From NCBI GenBank assembly GCA_963763135.1, contig CAVXNJ010000012.1, positions 620,001 through 684,000 on the forward strand: a DNA stretch of 64,000 nucleotides, read 5' to 3'. Positions 8,724-17,646 of the stretch are shown piece after piece. The first letter of the stretch is position 1. Every line of letters starts with the position of its first letter. The DNA is from JANMZO01 sp963763135 (lineage in GTDB: Bacteria > Actinomycetota > Acidimicrobiia > Acidimicrobiales > JANYDT01). Both the position numbers and the translations under genes were made by a program. The notes below the pieces were generated by a model. The model saw nothing but the letters and a program-made list of their open reading frames with translations. It searched no databases and was not told the origin of the DNA.

Positions 8724-9710
8724 GTGAGGGTTTCGATACTCGACGACTACGGCGACACACTCCGCTCGCTTCGCTGCTTCGATCTGCTTTCGGGCCATGA
8801 GGTCACGGTGTGGAACGACCACGTCGACGACGTCGACGTGTTGGCGCAACGACTGGAGCACTGCGAAGCGCTCGTGCTCATCCGTGAGCGGACCGAAATC
8901 CGAGCAGCTCTCCTGTCGCGCCTTCGGCACCTGCGTCTCATCAGTCAACGAAGCGTCTACCCGCACATCGATACACATGCGTGCACGGAGCTCGGGATCG
9001 TGGTCTCTTCAAATCTCCACGCAGGCTCGCCGTCCTATGCGACTGCTGAACTTACGTGGGCGCTGATACTTTCCGCTGTTCGAGATCTACCGGGCCAGGT
9101 GGCTGCGCTGCGCGCCGGTCACTGGCAGACCAGGGTCGGACAATCCCTGGTGTTCAAGACCCTCGGCATCTACGGCTACGGGCGGATCGGGAAGATCATT
9201 GCGGGCTACGGTGCCGCGTTCGGTATGCGCGTCGTCGTGCACGGGTCCGAGGCTTCCCTGGCTCGCGCGACCGCAGACGGCATAGCTGTCGAGGCTGACC
9301 GAACGGCCTTCTTCGCCACCTCGGACGTCGTGACCGTGCATCTCCGACTGGTCGACGCCACCCGGCACGTGGTTACGATCGACGACCTTGCGCGCATGAA
9401 ACCGACGGCGTTGTTCGTCAACACGAGTCGAGCCGGACTGGTCGCGCCCGGGGCGCTCGTCACGGCGCTCCATGCGGGGCGCCCGGGGCTGGCCGCCGTC
9501 GACGTCTACGAACACGAACCGGTGACGAGAGGCGACGAGCCGCTACTCGATCTTCCCAACGTGGTCTGCACACCACACATCGGCTACGTCACACGAGACG
9601 AGTGGGAACTGCAGTTCACCGACGTGTTCACCCAAATCAACGAGTTCGCGGATGGACGGCCCAGCAACGTGGTGAACCCCGACGTTCTCACTCGACTCCG
9701 GACCGGGTGA
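8724..9710 (+). CDS. D-isomer-specific 2-hydroxyacid dehydrogenase
   Basis: Starts at GTG 8724 with AAGGAG six bases upstream. About 328 residues. The cofactor domain has KTLGIYGYGRIGKIIAGYGA (G-x-G-x2-G for NAD(P)), followed by SDVVTVHLRLVDATRHVV, MKPTALFVNTSRAGLV (catalytic Arg), LAAVDVYEHEP (Glu) and NVVCTPHIGYVT (catalytic His). Family members reduce 2-keto acids or act as phosphoglycerate dehydrogenase. No ACT domain is present, so SerA is unlikely. The substrate is not determinable. Confidence 0.88.
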   Translation: MRVSILDDYGDTLRSLRCFDLLSGHEVTVWNDHVDDVDVLAQRLEHCEALVLIRERTEIRAALLSRLRHLRLISQRSVYPHIDTHACTELGIVVSSNLHAGSPSYATAELTWALILSAVRDLPGQVAALRAGHWQTRVGQSLVFKTLGIYGYGRIGKIIAGYGAAFGMRVVVHGSEASLARATADGIAVEADRTAFFATSDVVTVHLRLVDATRHVVTIDDLARMKPTALFVNTSRAGLVAPGALVTALHAGRPGLAAVDVYEHEPVTRGDEPLLDLPNVVCTPHIGYVTRDEWELQFTDVFTQINEFADGRPSNVVNPDVLTRLRTG

Positions 9711-9834
9711 GTCCTCTTCTGAGATCACCTGAGTTTCACCGGGGAGGACTGGTGTTCCGTGGTCTCACAGAGCTCGCCCAGTGCCATCGGTACATTCTTT
9801 GACCTGGTCCGTAAACCCAGACAGGCCGAGGCAC

Positions 9835-10296
9835 TTACGAGTTGGGTTCGTCGAGCAGACGGTGGCGCCATTCGCTGCGTAGCTCTTGCTCCGTCGTCCC
9901 GAGGTCGTACGCAGGCGATACGACCGGCGCCACGCGATCGACGGCCACGATCACGATGGCCTTGATGCGCTCCCTCGCACGGACGGTCCCGCGGTTTTCG
10001 TAGAACTGGATCCCCGTCTCGAAGAGGTGTCCAGTGATGTGGACCGCTGCCGTGCCTTTGAGCCGGAAGCCCTTGCGGCTGAGCTGGTCAACGACGTTGA
10101 TCTCGACCACCGGGTTCGCGCCCAGGTTCGAGACCGTGGCCGGCGAGTGGATGTGAGCAAAGACGAGGTGGTCGTCGTCCCACACTGCGATCGTGCCCTT
10201 TGGGGACAGGTTCGGAGTTCCATCGGGACATACCGTGGCGACGAAGCCGAGTTGCCCATCGACAGCGAGTTTCACTTGCTCGGTCAGGATTCCCAA
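9835..10296 (-). CDS. Pyridoxamine 5'-phosphate oxidase-fold (PPOX) flavoprotein
   Basis: A 153-residue split-barrel protein: LGFVATVCPDGTPNLSPKGT and VFAHIHSPATVSNLGANP are the two FMN-contact segments of the PPOX/FMN-binding family, followed by VVEINVVDQLSRKGFRLKGT. Members bind FMN, F420 or heme; this short single-domain type is usually uncharacterised. It is divergently oriented to the methyltransferase gene, with a tandem array between them. Confidence 0.8.
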   Translation of the reverse strand: MGILTEQVKLAVDGQLGFVATVCPDGTPNLSPKGTIAVWDDDHLVFAHIHSPATVSNLGANPVVEINVVDQLSRKGFRLKGTAAVHITGHLFETGIQFYENRGTVRARERIKAIVIVAVDRVAPVVSPAYDLGTTEQELRSEWRHRLLDEPNS

Positions 10297-10342
10297 GGTG
10301 CCCTCTTCGCTCTACGGTGAACAGAACCATTGTGCCGGGGTT

Positions 10343-10408
10343 CCACTCGATTCGCCGACCACTCGATCCGCGAACCACTCGATCCGCCGAACCACTCGAT
10401 CCGCCGAA
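10343..10408. repeat. Four 16-17 bp tandem repeats between divergent genes
   Basis: Unit CCACTCGATCCGCCGAA occurs at 10343-10358 (16 bp, variant), 10359-10374 (16 bp, variant), 10375-10391 and 10392-10408 (identical, 17 bp). The array sits between the PPOX start (10296, minus) and the methyltransferase start (10434, plus), so it occupies the shared promoter region. Confidence 0.85.
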
Positions 10409-10433
10409 CACGAAGAAGATAGTGTTCGTTCGC

Positions 10434-11285
10434 ATGACGACGGACCAGTGGCGTGACGTGAACCGGGCCAATTGGGAGTCGCGGGTACCGATCCACACGG
10501 GTCCGGGCGGCTATGACCTCGCGTCGTTCGACGATGCCGGGTACCTGACTGAAGTGGTGCGCTACGACCTTCCGCGACTCGGTCGTCTCGATGGTCTCGA
10601 TGTTGTCCATCTGCAATGCCACATCGGCACCGACACCGTCTCGCTCGCCAGGCTCGGCGCACGGAGCGTTACCGGTCTGGACTTCTCGCCGTCGGCGCTC
10701 GCCGCAGCGCGATCGTTGGCCACCCGGGCGAAAGCCGAAGTGTCCTTCGTCGAGTCCGATCTCTACGGCGCGATCGAGGCGTTGGGGCCCGAACGGTTCG
10801 ATGTCGTCTACACCGGGGTTGGTGCGATCTGCTGGCTTCCCGACATCGCCCGGTGGGCCCGGGTGGTGGCTGGGCTGCTACGCCCCGGAGGCCGCCTGTT
10901 CATTCGGGAAGGCCACCCCGTCCTATGGTCGCTCGGCGACCCGCGTCCCGACGGACTGCTGGTCATCGAGTTCCCCTATTTCGAAACCGACGGTGTGGAA
11001 TTCAGTGATGGAGCCACCTACGCAGGGGATGGCACGTTGGCCTCGCCCGATATTGTCCATTTCAATCACGGCCTGAGCGAGATCTTCAACGCGCTGTGGG
11101 ACGCCGGCTTCACGATCACGGCATTTGCGGAGCATCGCGAAGTGCCGTGGAACGCGCTCGGCAACGCGATGGTGGCGAGCGACAACCATCCAGGCGAGTT
11201 CGTGTTGGCCGATGACCCGAACCGGGTACCGCTGAGCTACACGCTCCAAGCCACCAAACCAGCGAGCCTTACGAACCCGGTATGA
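10434..11285 (+). CDS. Class I SAM-dependent methyltransferase
   Basis: ATG 10434 gives a 283-residue protein. The upstream open frame is only the repeat array and is excluded. VVHLQCHIGTDTVSLARLGA is a variant motif I (the usual Asp-x-Gly-x-Gly is replaced by Gln-Cys-His-Ile-Gly), followed by VTGLDFSPSALAAAR and FDVVYTGVGAICWLPDIARW, then LLRPGGRLFIREGHPVLW. This HLQCHIGTDT variant is typical of a large actinobacterial methyltransferase group of unknown substrate. The next gene begins 15 bp downstream, so the two are likely cotranscribed. Confidence 0.8.
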   Translation: MTTDQWRDVNRANWESRVPIHTGPGGYDLASFDDAGYLTEVVRYDLPRLGRLDGLDVVHLQCHIGTDTVSLARLGARSVTGLDFSPSALAAARSLATRAKAEVSFVESDLYGAIEALGPERFDVVYTGVGAICWLPDIARWARVVAGLLRPGGRLFIREGHPVLWSLGDPRPDGLLVIEFPYFETDGVEFSDGATYAGDGTLASPDIVHFNHGLSEIFNALWDAGFTITAFAEHREVPWNALGNAMVASDNHPGEFVLADDPNRVPLSYTLQATKPASLTNPV

Positions 11286-11300
11286 CCCGGGAGCCAACCG

Positions 11301-11729
11301 ATGACACTGGACAGCCCCGCCGACGCCATCGTCCGACTCGCCGTATACGGAACCCTCGCGCCGGGGCGGGCGAACCACCATCACGTGGCCGATCTCCGGG
11401 GAACCTGGATGCCCGGCTACGTTCGAGGTCGGCTCGTGGAAGCGGGATGGGGCGCGGCGATGGGATACCCCGGCCTTATCCTCGACCCAGCAGCTGTATT
11501 CGATCGTGTTTCGCTGCCGGGCCATTTCGAACGACAGGACCGTCGCGACAACATGTCCGAAGAAATCGCGGTGCAGATCCTCACATCACAAGACCTGCCG
11601 GATCATTGGGCTCGTCTCGACGCGTTCGAGGGTCCGGGCTACCAGCGACGGGTCGCTCAGTGCGCGACGGCGACCGGAATGATCGCCGTCAACATCTACA
11701 CCCTGGCCGATAAGGCTGCCTCGGACTGA
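11301..11729 (+). CDS. Gamma-glutamylcyclotransferase-fold (GGCT-like) protein
   Basis: A 142-residue protein with the N-terminal AVYGTLAPGRANHH loop, which binds the substrate carboxylate in this fold, and WARLDAFEGPGYQR, in which the Glu is the usual catalytic acid/base. Members release 5-oxoproline from gamma-glutamyl compounds or act on related amides. It follows the methyltransferase by 15 bp. The last codons and TGA are duplicated just downstream (11724-11756). Confidence 0.75.
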   Translation: MTLDSPADAIVRLAVYGTLAPGRANHHHVADLRGTWMPGYVRGRLVEAGWGAAMGYPGLILDPAAVFDRVSLPGHFERQDRRDNMSEEIAVQILTSQDLPDHWARLDAFEGPGYQRRVAQCATATGMIAVNIYTLADKAASD

Positions 11730-11756
11730 AGCCGCCGCTGACTGAACTCCCGCCGA
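11724..11756 (+). repeat. Stop-codon-spanning duplication after the GGCT-like gene
   Basis: GACTGAAGCCGCCGCT (11724-11739), which contains the TGA stop, is followed directly by GACTGAACTCCCGCCGA (11740-11756). The two units match over the first 7 bases and again over CCGCCG. Confidence 0.6.
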
Positions 11757-11851
11757 GATCGCTCAGGAACCGTCGACGAGGAGGCCAGCACGCGCTCGAG
11801 CAGTAGCGCTGCGGGTTCCGGGCGGTACGACGGAAGCGCCACCGGCCCGGT

Positions 11852-12295
11852 TCAACAGGTGAAGCCGAACGAAGCCATTGCTTTGTCATCAGCGTGCAAC
11901 TCGGCCTCGTCGGTTTCGAGAAGGTGTTGGGCGGCGGACGTGTCATCTCCGGCCTTCCGCATAACCTCGGCTTCCTGCCGTCCGGTTTCGATGAAGCCAT
12001 CGACGGTCTCGCGGTCCTTCTTCGGCGGTTTGATCGCAGCGAGGTCCTCAACCGCGGTTGAGAACAGGGGTGCCCATTCTGCGTAGAACTGCTGCATGGT
12101 TTCCACCGTCGGCGGCTTGTCGGTTCCGCCCGGGAAGAACTTCTTCGCGGTGGCCTCTCGTTCCGAACTCAAACGTGCGCATACCTTGTTCGCACTCTTC
12201 AGGTACTCGGCTCGAGTCACGCCGTCGCTCGAACACGCAGAGATCGTGAGGGCGAGTCCGATGGCTCCGGTGAGGATGCGGGGATGGTTCTTCAT
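11852..12295 (-). CDS. Small lipoprotein of unknown function
   Basis: A 147-residue protein with a clean lipoprotein signal: Lys near the N-terminus, a hydrophobic core and LTISAC as lipobox (Cys about residue 21). The mature part is helical and rich in charged residues, and includes a Cys in KVCARL and a C-terminal FGFTC, so a disulfide is possible outside the cell. I recognise no family. It lies about 100 bp downstream of the response-regulator gene on the same strand and may be part of that transcript. Confidence 0.6.
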   Translation of the reverse strand: MKNHPRILTGAIGLALTISACSSDGVTRAEYLKSANKVCARLSSEREATAKKFFPGGTDKPPTVETMQQFYAEWAPLFSTAVEDLAAIKPPKKDRETVDGFIETGRQEAEVMRKAGDDTSAAQHLLETDEAELHADDKAMASFGFTC

Positions 12296-12396
12296 GTTGC
12301 TCCTTCTCCGCTGCGGGTGCAGCTGGTCGAACGAGCATCGTGGGCGGGGTGTCCCGGCAACGAGGGGTGTTCGTCCCTTCGCTGATCGGCGGTGTC

Positions 12397-13038
12397 CTAA
12401 CCCCGTCCGAAGCCGGCATCGCGAGCGGCAATGATCGCAGCGGAACGGTCGTCGACGCCGAGCTTGGCGAGGATCGTCGAAACCCGGTTGCGTACCGACT
12501 TGTCGCTGAGAAACAGGTTCCGAGCGATGTCGGGATTGGAGCGACCCTGCGCAAGAAGTTCGAGCATCTCTCGCTCGCGGTCCGTGAGTTGAGGGAACGG
12601 CGTGAGGGGTTTGGATCGGGTACCCGCGATCGTGTCGACGAAGCGCTCCCCGACGGACGCTCCGAGCACCGTTCCGCCGGTCGCCACGGTTCGGATAGCG
12701 AGCTCGATCTCGTCACGCCCGGCCTCTTTGAGGATGTAGCCGCGAGCTCCAGCACGCATAGCCCGGACGACGCTCTCGTCGTCGTCGTTCATCGTGAGCA
12801 CCAGGATTCGGGCCGAAGAACCCGCTTCGGTCAAACGACGAGCGACGGTAACCCCATCGATATCAGGAAGGTTGAGATCAAGAAGTACGACATCGGGTTT
12901 CGTCTCTTCCACAACCGCAATTGCGGCGTTTCCGGTCGATGCCTCACCGACGATCTCCAGGTCAGATCGCACGCTCAACGCAGCGCGGAGGCCATCACGG
13001 ATGATGCCGTGATCGTCGACCAGCACGATCCGAATCAC
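12397..13038 (-). CDS. NarL/FixJ-type response regulator
   Basis: A 213-residue protein. The receiver domain shows DD at VLVDDHGIIRDG, the phospho-acceptor Asp in VVLLDLNLPDIDG, Thr in ILVLTMNDD and Lys in GYILKEA. The C-terminal LuxR-type helix-turn-helix is LTDREREMLELLAQGRSN then DKSVRNRVSTILAKLGV. It starts at GTG 13038, and that GTGA overlaps the restored stop of the kinase gene (TGA 13035-13037), so translational coupling is expected. It is the output of the adjacent sensor kinase; targets are unknown, but the palindrome at 15402 is a candidate for autoregulation. Confidence 0.9.
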   Translation of the reverse strand: MIRIVLVDDHGIIRDGLRAALSVRSDLEIVGEASTGNAAIAVVEETKPDVVLLDLNLPDIDGVTVARRLTEAGSSARILVLTMNDDDESVVRAMRAGARGYILKEAGRDEIELAIRTVATGGTVLGASVGERFVDTIAGTRSKPLTPFPQLTDREREMLELLAQGRSNPDIARNLFLSDKSVRNRVSTILAKLGVDDRSAAIIAARDAGFGRG

Positions 13039-15381
13039 GACGCCTCACCATCAATGTCAGGGCTTCGGCTCGGGAGTACGGCGCGTACACGGGTCCCGCC
13101 GCCCGGGCGCACTCCGATTTCAACGGACCCGCCCAGCGTGTTCGGCCCGGGACCGCATGGAGGCGATTCCGAGCCGGGAGACCAGGTTGCTCGCAGTTGC
13201 GACCGCACTGCTCGGCGTTGCCTCCACATCGCCTCGGTCACCGGGCCCAACGCCATCGTCGTCGACCGTGATGACGATGCGATCGATCTCAGGTTCGACG
13301 ACGACGTCACAGCGGGATCCTTGCGAATGACGCACGGCGTTGAGCATTGCCTCGGAGACTATTCGGTACGCCCCAACTTCAACCACCGGGTCAATCGACT
13401 CGACTCCGGCGGGCCCGGAAATGATCGTTCGCGGGTGACCTCGGGTGCCCGATGTTGCGGCCGCGTTGAACTGGTCACCCAGCGCCCGGATCGCGGCCAT
13501 GAGGCCAAAGTGTTCAAGCTGGACCGGAGCCATACCGTCGATGATCCTTCGGACCTCGGACTTGGCGAGTGTCGCTGCAGCCTCGGCTTGCACAACGGAC
13601 TCCGCCGCAGGGTGATTGCTCTGGAGTCGGTCGAGCGCGGCACGTGTCTGCAGCGAGAGTGCCGCGAGGGTGGGACCGAGCCCGTCGTGGAGGTCACGGC
13701 GAATGCGTTGGCGCTCGTCTTCGGAGGCGCTGAGCGCGCGTTGCCGAGACCGGGCCAGAGCATTGGAAAGTCGGACGGCGTTCGCCGCAACCGCGGCCTG
13801 GGTGGCGGCGTCGTTCATGAGTGCCATGTCCGAAGCGGCGAACTGCTCACCCGGGGACCGGGGTGCAACGAAAAGGGCACCCACCGGGATACCGGCGTGG
13901 GTGAGTGGGAACTCCGTCGTGTCCGGGAGCGCCGCTCCGGACTCGACGATCGGGGCGAGCCGCGTGTCGGTGCCGAGCGTTATTGCGGCGTAGGGAAGGC
14001 GCAGTGTCGCTCGGAGCGCATCGACCAACTGCTGCAGTGCGTCGATTGGACCGGCACTCGCTTGAATCGACCGTCCGATTTCCGCGAGGACCAGGTACGG
14101 ATCATCACGACGTCCGTACATGGCCCGATCGACGATTCGCTGCGCGCGCAATCGTGCGGGAGCGAAGACGACGGCGGCAAGAGCCGTGAGGAGCAGGGTC
14201 GCCGATCGATCGCTGAACGAGAGGCCGTTCACGATCGCTTCGAGCGCAACGGAATACGCGCCGACCAGTGTCAACGTGACGAGTGCGTAGACGATCGTGC
14301 GGTTCACCACCGCGCGGACATCGAAGAGTCCGCGTCGAAGGAGGGCATACGCGATCGACAGCGGAAATGCGGGAAGAGTCACCAGATAGAGCACCTCGGG
14401 GACGGGTGCGACGGTGGCTTCGACAGCGTTCAAGATGACGAGCGAGAGCGTTGACACTGCGGCTCCGACACCGACGATCCGAAACTCCCGCCGGGCGTCG
14501 GCATCGCGCCGTACCCGCAGCAGGTTGACGAAAACATTGACCAGGCCGCCGCCAAAGAACAGCAGGATCGGAAGCGGTGCGAGGCTGTTCAGTTGCGTGA
14601 GTCGCCGATAGCTCACATCGCCCGTCGCGAACATCCACACTTGGATCCCCAGGGCCCAGAGGAACACGGAGAGGTACGCGGTTGTCACCAGCGCCGGTCG
14701 GCGTTCCAGGACTGCTGGGCGACGCGGAAACACGAGGAGGAAATGCGACAGCGCTCCGAGGTACACGCTGAAACTCAACCCAATGGTTTCTATAGCCAGC
14801 CACCAGAGCCACGGTCGAAACGCCAGATCCGCCGGCTCGCAGGCGATCACCGACTGAAGGATGACGCAGAAGACCGCAACGCAGAAGGTCGCGAACGCGA
14901 CCGCGGCCGGCTCGCGCGGTCGACGCCGGAGAACGTACAAACCCAAGAGCAGCATCATCGCCGTGACGAATGCGGGAATCGCGACCCTCCGACCGATTGA
15001 TTGTCCGATTCGCGCCTGAATCAGCGTGACGTTCAGATCACGGATCACGCCACGATCGCTCACCGTGTAACGGACAACATCCCCGGTGGCCACGTTCCGG
15101 TCGCGCAATCGCCCACGAAGGAGGTCGTCGACCGCTTGTCCATCAATAGCCAGAACAACCATTCCGGCTCGCAGTTCGGTGGCGCCCGGATAAGGGGGTT
15201 GGACCGCTAGTCCGCCGCCTGAAAGAACTTCACCGTCGACATGCCCTCCACCGTCAGACGGGAGTACCGATCTTGCTACGAGCAGCACGACCGTGAGTGC
15301 GAAGACGACCGCCGCGAGAACGATGGGAACCACAATCTCCATGGACTCCCGGCGTTGTCTTCGGTACCAACCGGTCGTCAT
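13035..15381 (-). CDS. Multi-pass sensor histidine kinase (HisKA_3/ComP-like) with PDZ-like domain, frameshift near the 3' end
   Basis: Order of parts: an N-terminal membrane helix; an extracytoplasmic PDZ-like segment (ELRAGMVVLAIDGQAVDDLL); seven or eight further membrane helices; a GAF-like region; the dimerisation box EDERQRIRRDLHDGLGPT with the phospho-His; and HATPase with EAMLNAVRHSQGS and VDDDGVGPG. As read, the protein stops at 13120, truncating the ATPase end at RAEHAGRVR. Dropping one G in the run at 13128-13134 gives AEHAGGSVEIGVRPGGGTRV, the expected ending, and places the stop at 13035 overlapping the regulator start. ATG candidates are 15411, 15381 and 15342. The palindrome at 15402-15425 argues for a start downstream of 15411. 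Confidence 0.8.
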
Positions 15382-15401
15382 CGTGTGAGTTTTCCAGACG
15401 G

Positions 15402-15425
15402 GATGTCCCAATGCCGAGGGACATC
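15402..15425. promoter_or_regulatory. Palindrome upstream of the sensor-kinase operon
   Basis: GATGTCCC (15402-15409), an 8-base spacer, and GGGACATC (15418-15425) form a perfect inverted repeat just upstream of the likely kinase starts. The size and spacing suit a dimeric regulator. Autoregulation by the NarL-type partner is a reasonable inference but is unproven. Confidence 0.5.
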
Positions 15426-15726
15426 GTCACATTCCGCCGGACCTGTTTGATCCCACGGCGATCACCGCCCAGACCTCCTTCCCGAGCCAAACCCGTCTCA
15501 CACGATTCAGCGCGAATTCCTATGCACCTCTATGGTCCGCGCACTTACTACTCCTGACACATAGATGTAACACTGCGACGTGGAGACGCATACCCGCTCC
15601 ATTTGCACTCGGGTTCAAACCGCCGACGTTTCCCGTTCGGAGCCCAATTGCCAGTCACGCGCGCCCTGCACAGGATTTCGGTCATCGACCTGAACCGCAC
15701 TACAGCGGCGACGAGCTGGCGAGGAC

Positions 15727-16197
15727 TCAACTGGCGAGCGAGATCGAAGCGGCCTGTCCGGTCTCTTGGCTGCGTTCAATCTCTCGAAGCGCGACGACCG
15801 CTGTGGGAATGAGCGCTAGATGACAGACCGACAGGGCGACCGTGCTCGTCGCGTCGAAGTCAGCGGGGATAGTCATCGCCAGTATCGTTGCCGTCGACAG
15901 CACCACGGCCGCGACCTGAGCGATGCGAACGAAACCGGGGCGTGACCGGGTGATCAGGGCGGAAACGGCCAGTCCGATGGCGAGTGGAATCGCCGAGAAC
16001 CCGGCGACGGTCAGCGCGTCGACGTGGGCGGTCTTGTCATTTGCGGTGAACTCGAACGTCCCGCCGGCGAGGCGGCCGACGGCGTACACGGCCAGATTGA
16101 TCGCAACGGCCGCTCCTACCGCCGCCCCGATGACGACGGGGACGGAGAACGCCGGCTTGTCCGTTCGTTGCTGCGATCGCCGCATCAGCCCCGTCAC
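15727..16197 (-). CDS. DUF6069-like four-helix membrane protein
   Basis: A 156-residue protein with four hydrophobic segments (about residues 20-45, 62-85, 93-110 and 118-137), a layout that matches DUF6069 proteins. The function of the family is unknown. Its first codons overlap the SRPBCC gene stop by 4 bp (16194-16197), so it is the third gene of an ArsR-SRPBCC-DUF6069 operon, a common arrangement in actinobacteria. A short imperfect duplication (CTCGCCAG units, 15 bp) spans its stop codon. Confidence 0.65.
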   Translation of the reverse strand: MTGLMRRSQQRTDKPAFSVPVVIGAAVGAAVAINLAVYAVGRLAGGTFEFTANDKTAHVDALTVAGFSAIPLAIGLAVSALITRSRPGFVRIAQVAAVVLSTATILAMTIPADFDATSTVALSVCHLALIPTAVVALREIERSQETGQAASISLAS

Positions 16198-16658
16198 GAC
16201 GCGCTCTCGAGGTACGCCGCGATTCTGACAAGGGCACCGTTCCAGACTTCGGCTTCGAAGAAGTCACGGATCTCAGGCACGGGAAAGCCGGATTGCACAA
16301 CGGTCACGAGCGTGGAATTGGCACCGTACGCCTCGAACGTGACGTCGATGTGCGTGGTCATCGTCATCCCATCGGGGCTCGTGCCGGTGGATTCCGTGAC
16401 GAGACGGTTGGGTCGATCTATCACGATGAACGTCTGCACTTCGCGGATCAGGCTGGCTTCATCGGGACCCCACACCGCAGTCTGAGTGCCGCCCACTCGG
16501 AGATCGACCGTGATCTCGACGATGCCGGGCTTTTCGTCGAGGATCGTGAACCACACCTTCTGTTTTTCGGCGTCGGTGTACGCATCGAACACCGCTTCAG
16601 GCGGCGCGGCTATTACGCGGGTCATGCGAAGCGAAAGTGGTTCGGTGGAGTTGGTCAT
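16194..16658 (-). CDS. SRPBCC / AHSA1-like protein
   Basis: A 154-residue START-like domain protein: LRMTRVIAAPPEAVFDAYTD at the N-terminus and a long C-terminal helix near DFFEAEVWNGALVRIAAYLE. In the AHSA1 subgroup the cavity binds unknown hydrophobic ligands. It is sandwiched with 1-4 bp overlaps between an ArsR regulator and a membrane protein, and probably responds to the same signal. Confidence 0.8.
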   Translation of the reverse strand: MTNSTEPLSLRMTRVIAAPPEAVFDAYTDAEKQKVWFTILDEKPGIVEITVDLRVGGTQTAVWGPDEASLIREVQTFIVIDRPNRLVTESTGTSPDGMTMTTHIDVTFEAYGANSTLVTVVQSGFPVPEIRDFFEAEVWNGALVRIAAYLESAS

Positions 16659-17113
16659 CAGCGGAGTCCTTGAGTCTTGGAGTTGGTGGGGGCCGCCTTC
16701 GTAACGGCCGGTTTGGTGGGGTCGGTGGCGGAGTTCGCAGGAGCCGCGGCGTCAGCGTTAGCCGTGGTGAAGTAGGCGTCGAGCCCGTCGAAGCGCCGCT
16801 GCCACAGCTTCTGGTAGAGATCGATCCAGGCCATGGCCCGGTCGAGTGGTTCGCTTCCGACCCGGCACATGCGGGTCCGGCCAACCTTCTCGGTCGCCAC
16901 GAGCCCAACGTCTTCGAGCAATCGGAGGTGCTTGGCCATTCCGGTGACGGTCATACCCGCCGCTTCCGCCAACTCCGACACGGCGACCGGGCCGGCGGCG
17001 AGCCGGGTGATCACGCCACGGCGGACACGATCACTCAGGGCTCCGAACACCCGGTCCAGCCGCTCAGAATCCGGGTCAACCAACGGGCTATGCAACGAAG
17101 GAAACTGAACCAT
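16658..17113 (-). CDS. ArsR-family transcriptional regulator (SRPBCC-linked type)
   Basis: A winged helix: FGALSDRVRRGVITRLAAG, SELAEAAGMTVTGMAKHLRL (recognition helix) and LLEDVGLVATEKVGRTRMCR. No Cys pair in the metal-binding positions is apparent, so it is not an obvious metal sensor. The start is probably ATG 17113 (MVQFPS); the frame extends to 17152. The sequence upstream (17108-17155) has several GAAC/GTTC half-sites, including within the start region, which look like an autoregulatory operator. The C-terminus is Ala/Thr/Pro-rich. First gene of a three-gene operon. Confidence 0.8.
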   Translation of the reverse strand: MVQFPSLHSPLVDPDSERLDRVFGALSDRVRRGVITRLAAGPVAVSELAEAAGMTVTGMAKHLRLLEDVGLVATEKVGRTRMCRVGSEPLDRAMAWIDLYQKLWQRRFDGLDAYFTTANADAAAPANSATDPTKPAVTKAAPTNSKTQGLR

Positions 17114-17176
17114 TAGGTTCAGTTTAGAACAGTGAACCGAATAGTTCAACAATTACTATCGTCGCACAGCCTCTAG

Positions 17177-17200
17177 ATATCTGTTCATATATACAGATAT
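17177..17200. promoter_or_regulatory. ArsR/SmtB-type operator upstream of the metal regulator
   Basis: ATATCTGT (17177-17184), 8 bp spacer, ACAGATAT (17193-17200): a perfect inverted repeat in an AT-rich patch, ending 9 bp before the start codon of the ArsR gene. Position and symmetry match the operators of SmtB/ArsR metal sensors, which repress their own operon by occluding the promoter. Confidence 0.7.
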
Positions 17201-17209
17201 GGTGGAGTG

Positions 17210-17605
17210 ATGGGATCTGCCGACGTCAGCGTGGTCAGTTTGGATGGGTGCGAGACGCACTGCGATGAGCCGATGAGTGTTTCGGCGTTACGGGAACGCC
17301 TGCCGGATGCCGAGGCCCGGAGAAGGACCGCCGACCTGTTTCGACTGTTGGGTGATCCCACCCGGGTGTCGATTCTGATGGCCCTGCGCGACGGGGGCGA
17401 GCTGTGCGTCTGCGATCTGTCCGCGACCATCGACGTCGCCGAAAACGTGGTGTCCCAGGCACTGCGTCTGCTTCGAACGGCCGACGTGGTGCGCACGCGT
17501 CGAGACGGCCGCCGCATCCACTACCGCCTTGCCGACACTCATGTCCGCATGCTCCTCGATCTGTCAACCGACCACATGAGCCACGTGAACGACCAAGCCA
17601 CGTGA
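17210..17605 (+). CDS. ArsR/SmtB-family metal sensor repressor
   Basis: About 131 residues from ATG 17210 (GGTGGAG just upstream). DLFRLLGDPTRVSILMALRD and NVVSQALRLLRTADVVRTRR form the winged helix. Two metal-site candidates are visible: GELCVCDLSA, a Cys-x-Cys on the recognition-helix region as in CadC/ArsR (alpha3), and DTHVRMLLDLSTDHMSH, the Asp-x-His...His set on the last helix as in SmtB/CzrA (alpha5). N-terminal Cys residues (GCETHC) are additional thiols. It should repress the downstream P-type ATPase until Zn, Cd or a similar metal binds. Metal choice is not settled by sequence. Confidence 0.88.
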   Translation: MGSADVSVVSLDGCETHCDEPMSVSALRERLPDAEARRRTADLFRLLGDPTRVSILMALRDGGELCVCDLSATIDVAENVVSQALRLLRTADVVRTRRDGRRIHYRLADTHVRMLLDLSTDHMSHVNDQAT

Positions 17606-17615
17606 ACGACCGAGC
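17582..17615 (+). repeat. 17-bp tandem duplication spanning the ArsR stop codon
   Basis: CACGTGAACGACCAAGC (17582-17598) is followed immediately by CACGTGAACGACCGAGC (17599-17615); 16 of 17 bases match. The second copy contains the TGA stop of the regulator gene. More degenerate units follow up to the ATPase start at 17647. Confidence 0.8.
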
Positions 17616-17646
17616 CCAGTGAGGCCAGCCCAATGAGCCCAGCCCG

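Noticed and set aside
12340..14454. Very long open frame on the plus strand opposite the two-component genes
   Set aside because: It is a high-GC shadow: the translation lacks any domain, while the minus strand carries a clear response regulator and kinase.
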